Assembly: GCF_900109175.1 (NCBI RefSeq)
Contig: NZ_FNZE01000020.1
Location: 23,936-87,935, forward strand
Reading direction: 5' to 3'
DNA: 64,000 nt
Origin: Pseudomonas linyingensis
GTDB taxonomy: Bacteria; Pseudomonadota; Gammaproteobacteria; Pseudomonadales; Pseudomonadaceae
This document shows, in pieces, positions 53,963 to 61,867 of the stretch. The notes under the pieces were generated by a model, which saw nothing but the letters and a program-made list of their open reading frames with translations, was not told the origin of the DNA and ran no database searches. The translations under genes and the position numbers were made by a program. Each line of letters begins with the position of its first letter. The first letter of the stretch is position 1.

Positions 53963-54891
53963 ACAGTGCAGTTGTCATTAGCGGCGCCCACTACCGGATT
54001 GTCCACGACACCCACTACCACTACTCGGCGCCGGTATCGCTGGCCCAGCAGCTGGCCCACCTGTGGCCGCGCGAGAGTCCCTGGCAGCGCTGCCGCAGTC
54101 GCCAGCTGAGCGTCAGCCCCGAGCCGACGCGGCGTGTCGACGGCCTCGACGTGTTCGGCAACCCGCTGACCCGCCTGGCCTTCGAGCGCCCCCACGACGA
54201 ACTCAAGGTCTGCGCCCGCCTCGACGTGGCGGTGCTGCCGCGTCCCGCCCTGCAGCTGGCCGACTCTCCGGCCTGGGAGCGGGTGCGCCTGGAGCTGAGC
54301 TATTCGGGCAAGCGCCTCGGCGTGGAGGAGCTGGAGGCGGCGCGCTTCCGCTTCGAGTCGCCCTACGTGAACCTCAAGCAGAACTTCGTCGCCTGGGCCG
54401 ACGACTGCTTCGTTCCCGGCCGGCCGCTGCTGCTGGCGGTGCAGGCGCTGATGGCGAAGATCTTCAGCGAGTTCACCTACGATGCCGCCGCCACCCAGGT
54501 GGCCACCCCGCTGGCGCAGGTGCTCGAGGAAAAGCGCGGGGTGTGCCAGGACTTCGCCCACCTGATGCTCGCCTGTCTGCGCTCGCGGGGCCTGGCGGCG
54601 CGCTACGTCAGCGGCTACCTGCTGACCCAGCCGCCAGCCGGCAAGCCGCGGCTGATCGGTGCCGACGCCTCGCACGCGTGGATCGCGGTGTGGTGCCCGC
54701 AGCTCGGCTGGGTCGACTTCGACCCCACCAACAACCTGATCCCGGCGCTGGAGCACATCACCCTGGCCTGGGGCCGCGATTTCGGCGACGTCTCGCCGCT
54801 GCGCGGGGTGATCCTCGGCGGCGGCAGTCACGATCCCGAGGTCAGCGTGACGGTGATGCCGCTGGAAGAGGCGCTGGCGCGGGGCGTGTGA
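53959..54891 (+). CDS. Transglutaminase-like cysteine peptidase family protein
   Basis: This 310-residue cytoplasmic protein of the bacterial transglutaminase N/C architecture has an N-terminal beta domain (HYRIVHDTHYHYSAPVSLAQQ). The catalytic core follows, with cysteine in EEKRGVCQDFAHLMLACLRS, histidine in GADASHAWIAVW and aspartate in WVDFDPTNNLIP. The triad is intact, so it probably acts as a peptidase or amidase. It is translationally coupled to the ATP-grasp/alpha-E gene, and its N-terminus resembles that of the 1104-residue protein, so the cluster has two related transglutaminase enzymes. Confidence 0.9.
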   Translation: MNSAVVISGAHYRIVHDTHYHYSAPVSLAQQLAHLWPRESPWQRCRSRQLSVSPEPTRRVDGLDVFGNPLTRLAFERPHDELKVCARLDVAVLPRPALQLADSPAWERVRLELSYSGKRLGVEELEAARFRFESPYVNLKQNFVAWADDCFVPGRPLLLAVQALMAKIFSEFTYDAAATQVATPLAQVLEEKRGVCQDFAHLMLACLRSRGLAARYVSGYLLTQPPAGKPRLIGADASHAWIAVWCPQLGWVDFDPTNNLIPALEHITLAWGRDFGDVSPLRGVILGGGSHDPEVSVTVMPLEEALARGV

Positions 54892-55028
54892 GGGGTATCC
54901 GTTGGGGGCAGGGCGGCTTGGCAGCTGCCGACGCAGCGTGCGCCGTCCCGGCGACGCTGCTGGCGTAGCGGTTTTCCGGGTGCGTGCTAGCGTTTCAGGA
55001 GTCAGCCCCTTCGCGCAGGTTATCCACC

Positions 55029-55880
55029 GTGGACGAAAACAATCTGATCAGTGCCGGTACCGAAAAGGCCAGCCAGCTATGGCAACTGGTCGCCGACTAC
55101 GGTGCGGCCTTCGCCGTGAAGATTCTCGCCGCCATCGCCTTCTGGGTGGTCGGTCGCTGGCTGATCGGCGTCGCCGTCGGCCTGGTGCAGAAGACCCTCG
55201 GCAACCAGCGGGTCGACCCGACTGTGCTGCGCTACCTCGGCTCGTTCATCACCGTCACCCTCAACATCCTGCTGGTGATCGGCATCCTCGGTTATTTCGG
55301 CGTGCAGACCACCACCTTCGCCGCGCTGATCGCCGCGGTCGGCCTGGCCATCGGCATGGCCTGGTCGGGGCTGCTGGCCAATCTGGCCGCTGGTGGCTTC
55401 ATCATCGTCCTGCGCCCGTTCAAGGTCGGCGACTTCATCAGCGCCGGCGGGGTGACCGGCACGGTCACCGAGATCGGCCTGTTCGCCACCACCATCACCA
55501 CCCCGGACAACGTGCTGACTCTGGTGGGCAACAACAAGATCTTTGCCGACAACATCCTCAACTACACGGCCAACCCGTTCCGCCGCGTCGAGCTCAAGGC
55601 CCAGCTGTCCGGTGCCACCGACTGGAAGGCCGCCGCCGCCCTGCTCAAGGAACGCATCGCCAGCCTCGACAACGTGCTGGCCGATCCGCCGGTGGAGGTG
55701 GCAATCCTCGACTTCAACCTGGTCGGCCCGGTGCTGGCCGTGCGCCCCTTCTGTCACAACGACCACTACTGGCAGGTCTACTTCGACACCAACCGGGTGA
55801 TCAAGGACGCTCTCGGCGAGGCCGGCTTCCCGGCACCGATGCCGGCGCAGATGGTGATCATGCAGCAGGCTGGCGGTTAA
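55029..55880 (+). CDS. mscS: Small-conductance mechanosensitive channel, MscS family
   Basis: This 283-residue inner-membrane channel opens under membrane tension to release osmolytes. Three transmembrane helices (first AAFAVKILAAIAFWVVGRWLI) are followed by the pore-lining helix TM3 (AALIAAVGLAIGMAWSGLLA). The MscS signature is GGFIIVLRPFKVGDFI, and a cytoplasmic beta/alpha-beta domain extends to the end. Length matches E. coli MscS. I chose GTG 55029 (MDENNLISAGTEKAS) with CAGG upstream. An earlier GTG at 54984 is possible. Confidence 0.92.
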   Translation: MDENNLISAGTEKASQLWQLVADYGAAFAVKILAAIAFWVVGRWLIGVAVGLVQKTLGNQRVDPTVLRYLGSFITVTLNILLVIGILGYFGVQTTTFAALIAAVGLAIGMAWSGLLANLAAGGFIIVLRPFKVGDFISAGGVTGTVTEIGLFATTITTPDNVLTLVGNNKIFADNILNYTANPFRRVELKAQLSGATDWKAAAALLKERIASLDNVLADPPVEVAILDFNLVGPVLAVRPFCHNDHYWQVYFDTNRVIKDALGEAGFPAPMPAQMVIMQQAGG

Positions 55881-56013
55881 CGGCGCTGCACAGTGCCGAT
55901 CCTGCTGGAGTGAAGGCGCGGGGATGGGCCGCGCCCATGGCAATCGTGGCCAGTCCCTGCAATGCTCGGCTCGAACGCTCCACCCCTGGGGCGCCCACTG
56001 CAAGGAAGCCCCC

Positions 56014-57294
56014 GTGCTCGATCTCATTGTCCGCAACTGCACCCTGCCCGATGGCCGCAGCGGCCTCGACATCGCCATCCGCGACGGCCGCATCGTCGCC
56101 CTGCAGCCCCTACTGGCCGCCAGCGCCGCCGAGGAGCTGGACGCCGCAGGCCAGTTGGTCAGCCCGCCCTTCGTCGACGCCCACTTCCACATGGACGCCA
56201 CCCTGTCCTACGGCCTGCCGCGGGTGAATGCCTCCGGCACCCTGCTCGAAGGCATCGCCCTGTGGGGCGAGCTGAAGCCGCAGCTGACCCAGGAGGCGCT
56301 GGTCGAGCGCGCCCTGCAGTACTGCGACTGGGCGGTGGCCAAGGGCCTGCTGGCGATCCGCAGCCACGTCGATGTCTGCGATCCGCGCCTGCTGGCGGTG
56401 GAGGCGCTGCTGTACGTGAAGGAGAAGGTCAAACCCTGGCTGGACCTGCAACTGGTCGCCTTCCCGCAGGACGGCCTGCTGCGCAGCGCCGGCGCGCTGG
56501 ACAACCTCAAGCGCGCGCTGGACCTGGGCGTCGAGGTGGTCGGCGGCATCCCGCACTTCGAGCGGACCATGGCCGACGGCGCCGAATCGGTGCGCATCCT
56601 CTGCGAACTGGCCGCCGAGCGGGGCCTGCGCGTCGACATGCACTGCGACGAGTCGGACGACCCGCTGTCGCGGCACATCGAGACGCTCGCCAGCCACACC
56701 CAGCGCCTCGGTCTCGGCGGTCGGGTCACCGGCTCGCACCTGACCTCGATGCACTCGATGGACAACTACTACGTCTCCAAGCTGCTGCCGCTGATCGCCG
56801 AGGCCGGCGTCGCCGCGGTGGCCAACCCGCTGATCAACATTACCCTGCAAGGCCGCCACGACAGCTACCCGAAGCGCCGCGGCATGACCCGCGTGCCCGA
56901 ACTGCTCGCCGCCGGCATTCCGGTCGCCTTTGGCCACGACTGCGTGATGGACCCTTGGTACAGCCTGGGCAGCGCCGACATGCTGGAGGTTGCCCACATG
57001 GGCCTGCACGTGGCGCAGATGACCGGCCAGAACGCCATGCGCGCCTGCTTCTCCGCGGTGACCAGCACCCCCGCTGCGATCCTCGGCCTGGACGGCTACG
57101 GCCTGGAGCCCGGCTGCCGCGCCGACCTGGTACTGCTGCAGGCGCGCGACCCGATCGAGGCGATCCGCCTGCGCGCCACCCGCCTGGCGGTGGTACGCGG
57201 CGGGCGCATCGTCGCCCGCACGCCCCCGGCAGTGGCCAGCCTGACACTGCCGGGGCGGCCGGCGACGGTGGACTGGCAGACGCTCCGGCCCTGA
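56014..57294 (+). CDS. codA: Cytosine deaminase (CodA-type amidohydrolase)
   Basis: This 426-residue metal-dependent deaminase converts cytosine to uracil and ammonia. Metal ligands are in VDAHFHMDATLSYG, the catalytic segment is DMHCDESDDPLSRHIETLA, and GRVTGSHLTSMHSM and FGHDCVMDPWYSLGSADMLEVAHMGLH resemble the E. coli CodA segment GHDDVFDPWYPLGTANML. The start is GTG 56014, after CAAGGAAG. The frame to 55924 is not family sequence. No permease gene (codB) is adjacent, and related amidohydrolases with other substrates cannot be excluded. Confidence 0.88.
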   Translation: MLDLIVRNCTLPDGRSGLDIAIRDGRIVALQPLLAASAAEELDAAGQLVSPPFVDAHFHMDATLSYGLPRVNASGTLLEGIALWGELKPQLTQEALVERALQYCDWAVAKGLLAIRSHVDVCDPRLLAVEALLYVKEKVKPWLDLQLVAFPQDGLLRSAGALDNLKRALDLGVEVVGGIPHFERTMADGAESVRILCELAAERGLRVDMHCDESDDPLSRHIETLASHTQRLGLGGRVTGSHLTSMHSMDNYYVSKLLPLIAEAGVAAVANPLINITLQGRHDSYPKRRGMTRVPELLAAGIPVAFGHDCVMDPWYSLGSADMLEVAHMGLHVAQMTGQNAMRACFSAVTSTPAAILGLDGYGLEPGCRADLVLLQARDPIEAIRLRATRLAVVRGGRIVARTPPAVASLTLPGRPATVDWQTLRP

Positions 57295-57340
57295 CGTCTC
57301 GGCACGGGCGGGCGAGTCGGTCGACCAGCCAGGGCCTGTT

Positions 57341-57369
57341 TTGACAGGGATCTGTGGCGCTCCTACGCT
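57341..57369 (+). promoter_or_regulatory. Sigma-70 promoter for the cytochrome P460 gene
   Basis: A consensus TTGACA (57341-57346) is followed after 17 bp by TACGCT (57364-57369). The transcript would have a long leader of about 220 nt. Apart from this promoter and the palindrome below, the 300-bp gap 57295-57594 shows nothing I can support. Confidence 0.6.
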
Positions 57370-57373
57370 GCTG

Positions 57374-57392
57374 ATGCATCGACTCGATGCAT
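57374..57392. promoter_or_regulatory. Perfect palindrome overlapping the predicted P460 start point
   Basis: ATGCATCGACTCGATGCAT is a perfect 9-bp-arm palindrome around one base, 5-23 bp after the -10 box. That is the expected place for a repressor operator. Confidence 0.5.
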
Positions 57393-57594
57393 GAGTGTCC
57401 AGGCCGGCCGCAAGCAGGGTGTCGTTTGTCCCTGCGGTGTGTGCGGCGGGTGCGGTTGTCGGGGTGTCGAGGCGGTGTTCCAGGGCGATTCCCGTGGGGG
57501 GCGAGTCGAGTCGCCTTTGTTCGGGCAATCCAGGGTCGGTCCGTTCTCGGTGGCTGCGCTGCGGCCCCGGCCGACCCGCAACGAGGAACACGTC

Positions 57595-58071
57595 ATGAAA
57601 TCGCTGCTGTTTGCCCTGTTGACCGTGCTGCCCGCCTCCGCGGCGCTGGCCGCGGACCCCGAGGTTCCCTATCCGAGCGGCTACCGGCATTGGCAGCACG
57701 TCAAGAGCATGGTGATCGAGCAGGGCCACCCGCTGTTCGATGCTTTCGGCGGTATTCATCATATCTATGCCAATGCGTCGGCTCTGGAAGGCTACCAGGC
57801 CGGCAAGTTTCCCGATGGCGCAGTCATCGTCTTCGACCTGCTGGAGGCCAATCGCGCCGACAGTGCGGTGACCGAGGGCGCGCGCAAGGTGGTCGGGGTG
57901 ATGCACAAGGATGCGCAGAAGTACGCCGCCACCGGCGGCTGGGGCTTCGAAGGCTTCGCCGGCGGCGACCCGTCCAAGCGCGCAGTTGGCGCCAACGCGG
58001 CGACCGCCTGCTATGCCTGCCACGCTCCCGAGAAAGACCGCGACTACGTGTTCAGCCGTCCGCGCGATTGA
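57595..58071 (+). CDS. Secreted cytochrome P460-family c-type heme protein
   Basis: This 158-residue periplasmic protein has a signal peptide (MKSLLFALLTVLPASAALA/ADPE), a P460-type fold (YPSGYRHWQHVKSMVI, FGGIHHIYANASALEGYQAGKFPDGAVIV) and one C-terminal heme-binding CYACH. Members include hydroxylamine- or NO-converting cytochromes P460 and cytochrome c'-beta. The cross-linking lysine cannot be assigned by eye, so it may bind gas ligands without P460 chemistry. GAGGA precedes ATG 57595. The frame from 57391 adds a cysteine-rich stretch that is probably leader RNA. Confidence 0.88.
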   Translation: MKSLLFALLTVLPASAALAADPEVPYPSGYRHWQHVKSMVIEQGHPLFDAFGGIHHIYANASALEGYQAGKFPDGAVIVFDLLEANRADSAVTEGARKVVGVMHKDAQKYAATGGWGFEGFAGGDPSKRAVGANAATACYACHAPEKDRDYVFSRPRD

Positions 58072-58179
58072 GCCGTCTCGGCGCACAGCGGTGATGGCCT
58101 TCTTCGGCGTTGCGCGCCTGTGCGCCGCGGGCCACGTCGTGCTGATTGGCGGCGGCGAGCATCTCAGGACTGCCGCGCC

Positions 58180-58650
58180 ATGATCCGCGCCATGCTCCAG
58201 CGCAGCCTGCTGTTCGCCCTGCTCTGGTGGGTGCTGGTGGAGGGGCGCCCGGACAGCTGGGGCCTCGGCCTGCTCGCGATCTGCGCGGCCCTGTGGGCGA
58301 GCCTGCGCCAGCTGCCTCCCGGCTCGAGACGCCTCAGTCTGACGGGGTTGCTCGGCTATCTGACCTTCTTCGTCAGCAACTCCGTGCGCGGCGGGGCGCA
58401 GGTCGCGTGGATGGCATTGCGCGGTCGCCAGGCGCTGCAGCCAGCCATACTGGAGTGGGAGATGGCCTTGCCGCCCGGTGCGCCCAGCGTGCTGTTGCTC
58501 AACACGCTGGGGCTGATGCCCGGCACCCTCGGAGTGGAGCTGACCGATGACCGCTTGCGCATTCATGTGGTCGATGAGCGTCTGCCGATCCTTGCCGAGG
58601 TGGCGGTACTGGAAGCGCACATTGCGCGGATGTTCGGAGTCGGCACATGA
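58180..58650 (+). CDS. mnhE: Mrp-type cation/proton antiporter subunit E
   Basis: This 156-residue membrane protein of the MnhE/MrpE family (MbhA-like) has two hydrophobic segments (RSLLFALLWWVLVEG and GLGLLAICAALWASL). A conserved cytoplasmic domain includes PPGAPSVLLLNTLGLMPGTLGVEL and LRIHVVDER. It opens an eight-gene overlapping operon for a multi-subunit Na+(K+)/H+ antiporter. An alternative ATG lies four codons downstream at 58192. Confidence 0.9.
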   Translation: MIRAMLQRSLLFALLWWVLVEGRPDSWGLGLLAICAALWASLRQLPPGSRRLSLTGLLGYLTFFVSNSVRGGAQVAWMALRGRQALQPAILEWEMALPPGAPSVLLLNTLGLMPGTLGVELTDDRLRIHVVDERLPILAEVAVLEAHIARMFGVGT

Positions 58651-58919
58651 CCGGATTGGAAATGCCCGTCGCGCTGTTCCTGCTTGCCAATCTGCTGGTG
58701 GCGCTGCTGGTTGCCGCGCACGGCCCGACCGCCGCCGACCGCATGCTGGTGGCACTGCTGTTCGGCACTACCGGGGTGGGCATCCTCGTTCTGCTGGCCC
58801 GCGCCGGGGGAAGGGGAGCGCTGGTCGACGTGGCGCTGGTCATCGCGCTGCTGGCCGCGATCACCGGCATCGCCTTCGCCCGGCGCGCCTGGCATGACAA
58901 GGAACACCCCGATGCTTGA
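58647..58919 (+). CDS. mnhF: Mrp-type antiporter subunit F
   Basis: This 90-residue protein has three hydrophobic helices (VALFLLANLLVALLVAA, RMLVALLFGTTGVGILVLL, DVALVIALLAAITGIAFAR), matching the MnhF/MrpF (MbhB) fold. The GPTAADRMLV segment is the family motif. Its ATG overlaps the subunit E stop by 4 bp, and its end overlaps subunit G by 8 bp. It is a small scaffold subunit of the membrane complex. Confidence 0.88.
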   Translation: MTGLEMPVALFLLANLLVALLVAAHGPTAADRMLVALLFGTTGVGILVLLARAGGRGALVDVALVIALLAAITGIAFARRAWHDKEHPDA

Positions 58920-59214
58920 AATGGCGAGTGGCGGCCTGCTCTGCATCGGTGCCTTCTTCTTCTTCGCCGGCACCCTCGGCCTGCTGCGCTTTCCCGACGT
59001 CTACTGCCGGCTGCACGCGCTGGCCAAGGCGGACAATCTCGGCCTCGGCTGCCTGCTGCTGGGGCTGGCGCTGCAAGCGGACAGTCTGGCTGCGGCCCTG
59101 AAACTGCTGCTGATCTGGCCGCTGGGGCTCGCCGCCAGTGCCGGGGTCAGCTATGCGATCGCCCGCCGTGCCGATGCGCTGGGCATCGCCCCGTGGCGGA
59201 GGAAGGACCCGTGA
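58912..59214 (+). CDS. mnhG: Mrp-type antiporter subunit G
   Basis: This 100-residue protein has three hydrophobic helices and the MnhG/MrpG (MbhC) signature LGLLRFPDVYCRLHALAKADNLG. GAFFFFAGT and LIWPLGLAASAGVSYAIARRA complete the family pattern. The start is ATG 58912, inside the end of subunit F. The longer frame from 58684 is spurious. Confidence 0.92.
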   Translation: MLEMASGGLLCIGAFFFFAGTLGLLRFPDVYCRLHALAKADNLGLGCLLLGLALQADSLAAALKLLLIWPLGLAASAGVSYAIARRADALGIAPWRRKDP

Positions 59215-59474
59215 GCCTCGCCCTCGGCTTCGACCTGCTGCTGGCCAGCGCCCTGCTGTGGAGTGCCTGGCGCGCCCTCACCACGGTCAGGCTGGACCAC
59301 GCGGTGGTGGTGTTCATCGTCTTCGGCCTGCTGATGGCGCTGGCCTGGGCGCGCCTGCAGGCCCCGGACATCGGTCTGGCCGAGGCGGCCATCGGTGCCG
59401 GGCTGAGCGGCGCGCTGCTGCTGGATGCCTACGGCGCGCTGCGCCGACGCGAAGCCGAGAGGAAGGCGCCATGA
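59211..59474 (+). CDS. DUF4040/MbhD-like antiporter subunit (corresponds to part of MrpA)
   Basis: This 87-residue protein of two to three helices has VVVFIVFGLLMALAWARLQAPDIGLAEAAIGAG, the MbhD-type motif found in the C-terminal part of full-length MrpA. Here it is a separate protein. The start is GTG 59211 (GTGA overlap with subunit G; AGGAAGG upstream). A GTG at 59193 would add six residues. Confidence 0.85.
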   Translation: MSLALGFDLLLASALLWSAWRALTTVRLDHAVVVFIVFGLLMALAWARLQAPDIGLAEAAIGAGLSGALLLDAYGALRRREAERKAP

Positions 59475-60124
59475 AGCGGCTGGTGGTCATCGCCGCCGCC
59501 CTGGCCTTCAGTCTGGCGCTGATCGCTACCCTGCTCGAATTGCCCGCGGCGACGATCGACCTGCGCCCGGCCGTGGCGGAGAACCTGGCGGCCAGCGGCG
59601 TGGCCCATCCGGTCACCGCCGTGCTGCTCAACTACCGCGGCTACGACACGCTGCTGGAAATCGCCGTGCTGCTGCTCGCCCTGTTTGGCATCCTGGCGCT
59701 TGGACTCGAGCGGCAGGTCTGCACCCTGCGCGCTGCCGAACGGCCGTTGCAGTTGCTGGCGCGCCTGGCCTCTCCGCTGATGGTCGTCGTTGCCGTCTAC
59801 CTGCTGTGGGCCGGTGCCTGGCGACCGGGCGGGGCCTTCCAGGCCGGAGCTGTGCTGGCGGCCGCGGCCGTGTTGCTGCATCTCACCGAACTGCTGCCGG
59901 GCTGGCTGCAGCCGAGCGCCAGACTGCGCTGGGGGTTGGCCGGAGGCTTCCTCCTGTTTCTCGGCGTGGCGACGGCCATGCTGGCCCGCGGGGCACTGCT
60001 GGAGTACCCGCCGGCCCATGCCGGAGCGCTGATCCTGTTGATCGAAGCCGGTCTGACGTTCTCCCTCGGCCTGATCCTCGCCGGCCTGTTCCTGTTCATG
60101 ACCTGCGACGAGGGGGGCGACTGA
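59471..60124 (+). CDS. MbhE-MrpB fusion subunit of the antiporter
   Basis: This 217-residue membrane protein combines two segments. Residues 1-82 (VTAVLLNYRGYDTLLEIAVLLLALFGILAL) match the MbhE/MrpA C-terminal motif VxxILVxFRGxDTxGEI. Residues about 95-217 (LARLASPLMVVVAVYLLWAG, RPGGAFQAGAVLAAAAVLL) match MnhB/MrpB. In most bacteria the first segment belongs to MrpA and the second is a separate gene. ATG 59471 overlaps the upstream stop. Confidence 0.85.
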   Translation: MKRLVVIAAALAFSLALIATLLELPAATIDLRPAVAENLAASGVAHPVTAVLLNYRGYDTLLEIAVLLLALFGILALGLERQVCTLRAAERPLQLLARLASPLMVVVAVYLLWAGAWRPGGAFQAGAVLAAAAVLLHLTELLPGWLQPSARLRWGLAGGFLLFLGVATAMLARGALLEYPPAHAGALILLIEAGLTFSLGLILAGLFLFMTCDEGGD

Positions 60125-60426
60125 TGACCAGCGGCCTGCTGTTCGCCATCGTCGGGGTGCTCCTGTTCACCATGGGCGGCGCCGGCGTGCTGCTCCTCGA
60201 CCACCTGCTGCGGCGCATCCTCGCCTTCAACCTGATGGGCAGCGGCGCCTTCCTGGTTCTGGTCGGCCTTGCCCAGCGCCACGACGTGGCTGATCCGGTA
60301 CCCCAGGCCATGGTCCTTACCGGCATCGTCGTCGCCGTGGCCGCCACCGCACTGGCCCTGGCCCTGGCGCGCCGCCTGCATGCACTGACGGGGCGCATGG
60401 AGCTGCCCGAGGCGGACGATGACTGA
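60124..60426 (+). CDS. mnhC: Mrp-type antiporter subunit C (NuoK-like)
   Basis: This 100-residue three-helix protein is homologous to complex I NuoK. RRILAFNLMGSGAFLVLVGLA and PVPQAMVLTGIVVAVAATALALALA are the MnhC/MrpC motifs, with DPVPQALVLT-type sequence typical. It starts within the stop of the upstream gene (TGATG) and overlaps subunit D by 8 bp. Confidence 0.92.
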   Translation: MTSGLLFAIVGVLLFTMGGAGVLLLDHLLRRILAFNLMGSGAFLVLVGLAQRHDVADPVPQAMVLTGIVVAVAATALALALARRLHALTGRMELPEADDD

Positions 60427-61867
60427 CCCCGGCGCGTTGATGGTCTGGCTGATCCTGCTGCCGCTCGCCTGGGCCTGCCTGGCCTTCCTCCTCGGCTCTG
60501 GGCGTGGCGCGCAAGCGGCGATCATCGGCCTGGGGCTGCAACTGGGGCTGACCCTGTTGCTGGCGGTCATGCTGTCGGGCGCTGGCGCGGCCAGCCATGC
60601 CGTCGGCGGCTGGCCGGCGCCGCTGGGCATCGCCCTGGCGGCGGACGGCCTGTCGGTGCTGATGTTGCTGCTCACCCAGCTGATCGCCCTGCCGCTGGCC
60701 GTCTATGCGCACGCCTACTTTGCCGCCGGCAGCGTGGAGGGCCGCTACTTCTGGCCGCTGACCGGCATCCTGCTGGCCGGCCTCAATGGGTTGTTCCTCT
60801 CCGCTGACCTGTTCAATCTCTACGTGACCCTCGAACTGGTCGGCCTGTCCGCCGTCGGTCTGGTCGCCGCAGGCGGCGGGGTGAGCCAGGTCGCCGCCGC
60901 GCTGCGCTACCTGTTCGCCGCCCTGGTCGGTTCCGGCGCCTATCTGCTCGGCGTGGCGCTGATCTATGGCGCCTACGGCACGGTATCGCTGGAAACCCTC
61001 GGGCCGCTGGTCGTGGCCGAGGCGCCGCGCGCGGTGTGGCTCGCCGGCGGCCTGATGCTGGTCGGGCTGATGCTCAAGACCGCACTGTTTCCCTTCCACT
61101 ACTGGCTGCCGTCCGCCCACGGCGGCGCGCCGGCGCCGGTTTCCGCGCTGCTGTCGGCGCTGGTGGTCAAGGCGTCGTTCTACCTGATCCTGCGTCTGTG
61201 GCTGGACCCGTTCGGCGCCCTGGTGGCACGCGCCGAACTGCTCGCCTGGCTGCCGATGACGCTCGGCTCGGCAGCGATCCTGTGGGGCTCCTGGAAGGCG
61301 ATCCGCGCCCCGCGCATCAAGATGCTGATCGCCTATTCGACCGTGGCGCAGCTCGGCTACCTGTTCCTGATCTTTCCGCTGTTGGGCACTGCCGGGGCGC
61401 GGCAGGCCGGCATGATGCATGTCTTCGCTCACGGCCTGGCCAAGGCCGCCATGTTCACGGCGGCAGGCGTGCTGATCAAGGTTACCGGGCAGGATACGGT
61501 GGCCGGATTGGCCGGGGTGGCAGGGCGCCGCCCCTTGAGTCTGTATGCCTTCGGGCTGGCCGGCATCACCATCATGGGCCTGCCGCCCTCGTCGGGCTTT
61601 CTCGCCAAGTGGCTGCTGATCGAGGCGGCGCTGCAACAGGGACACTGGATCATCGCCCTGATGGTGCTGGTCGGTGGTCTGCTGGCGACGGCCTACGTGT
61701 TCCGCGTGCTGCGCCAGGCCTTCCTGCGCGCGCCGCGGGCGGGCGAGCTGGTGGCGGTGCCGCGTACCCTGGAGCTGATGGCCTTCGTGCTGGCGGCGGC
61801 GAGCGTGCTGCTCGGACTGCGCGGTGTCGAGCTGATGGCGCTGCTGTCCATCGGGAGCGCGGCATGA
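60419..61867 (+). CDS. mnhD: Mrp-type antiporter subunit D (NuoN/M-like proton channel)
   Basis: This 482-residue protein with about 14 helices belongs to the complex I antiporter-like family (proton_antipo_M). NLYVTLELVGLSAVGLVAAGG, FPFHYWLPSAHGGAPAPVSALLSALVVKASFYLILRL and RIKMLIAYSTVAQLGYLFL carry the conserved Glu and Lys used for proton transfer. It precedes a second antiporter-like subunit. Confidence 0.93.
   Translation: MTDPGALMVWLILLPLAWACLAFLLGSGRGAQAAIIGLGLQLGLTLLLAVMLSGAGAASHAVGGWPAPLGIALAADGLSVLMLLLTQLIALPLAVYAHAYFAAGSVEGRYFWPLTGILLAGLNGLFLSADLFNLYVTLELVGLSAVGLVAAGGGVSQVAAALRYLFAALVGSGAYLLGVALIYGAYGTVSLETLGPLVVAEAPRAVWLAGGLMLVGLMLKTALFPFHYWLPSAHGGAPAPVSALLSALVVKASFYLILRLWLDPFGALVARAELLAWLPMTLGSAAILWGSWKAIRAPRIKMLIAYSTVAQLGYLFLIFPLLGTAGARQAGMMHVFAHGLAKAAMFTAAGVLIKVTGQDTVAGLAGVAGRRPLSLYAFGLAGITIMGLPPSSGFLAKWLLIEAALQQGHWIIALMVLVGGLLATAYVFRVLRQAFLRAPRAGELVAVPRTLELMAFVLAAASVLLGLRGVELMALLSIGSAA

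Noticed and set aside
57391..57594. Cysteine-rich N-terminal extension (CPCGVCGGCGC) of the P460 protein
   Set aside because: The in-frame ATG at 57595 begins a proper signal peptide and has its own ribosome site. The extension would overlap the palindrome and is not family sequence.
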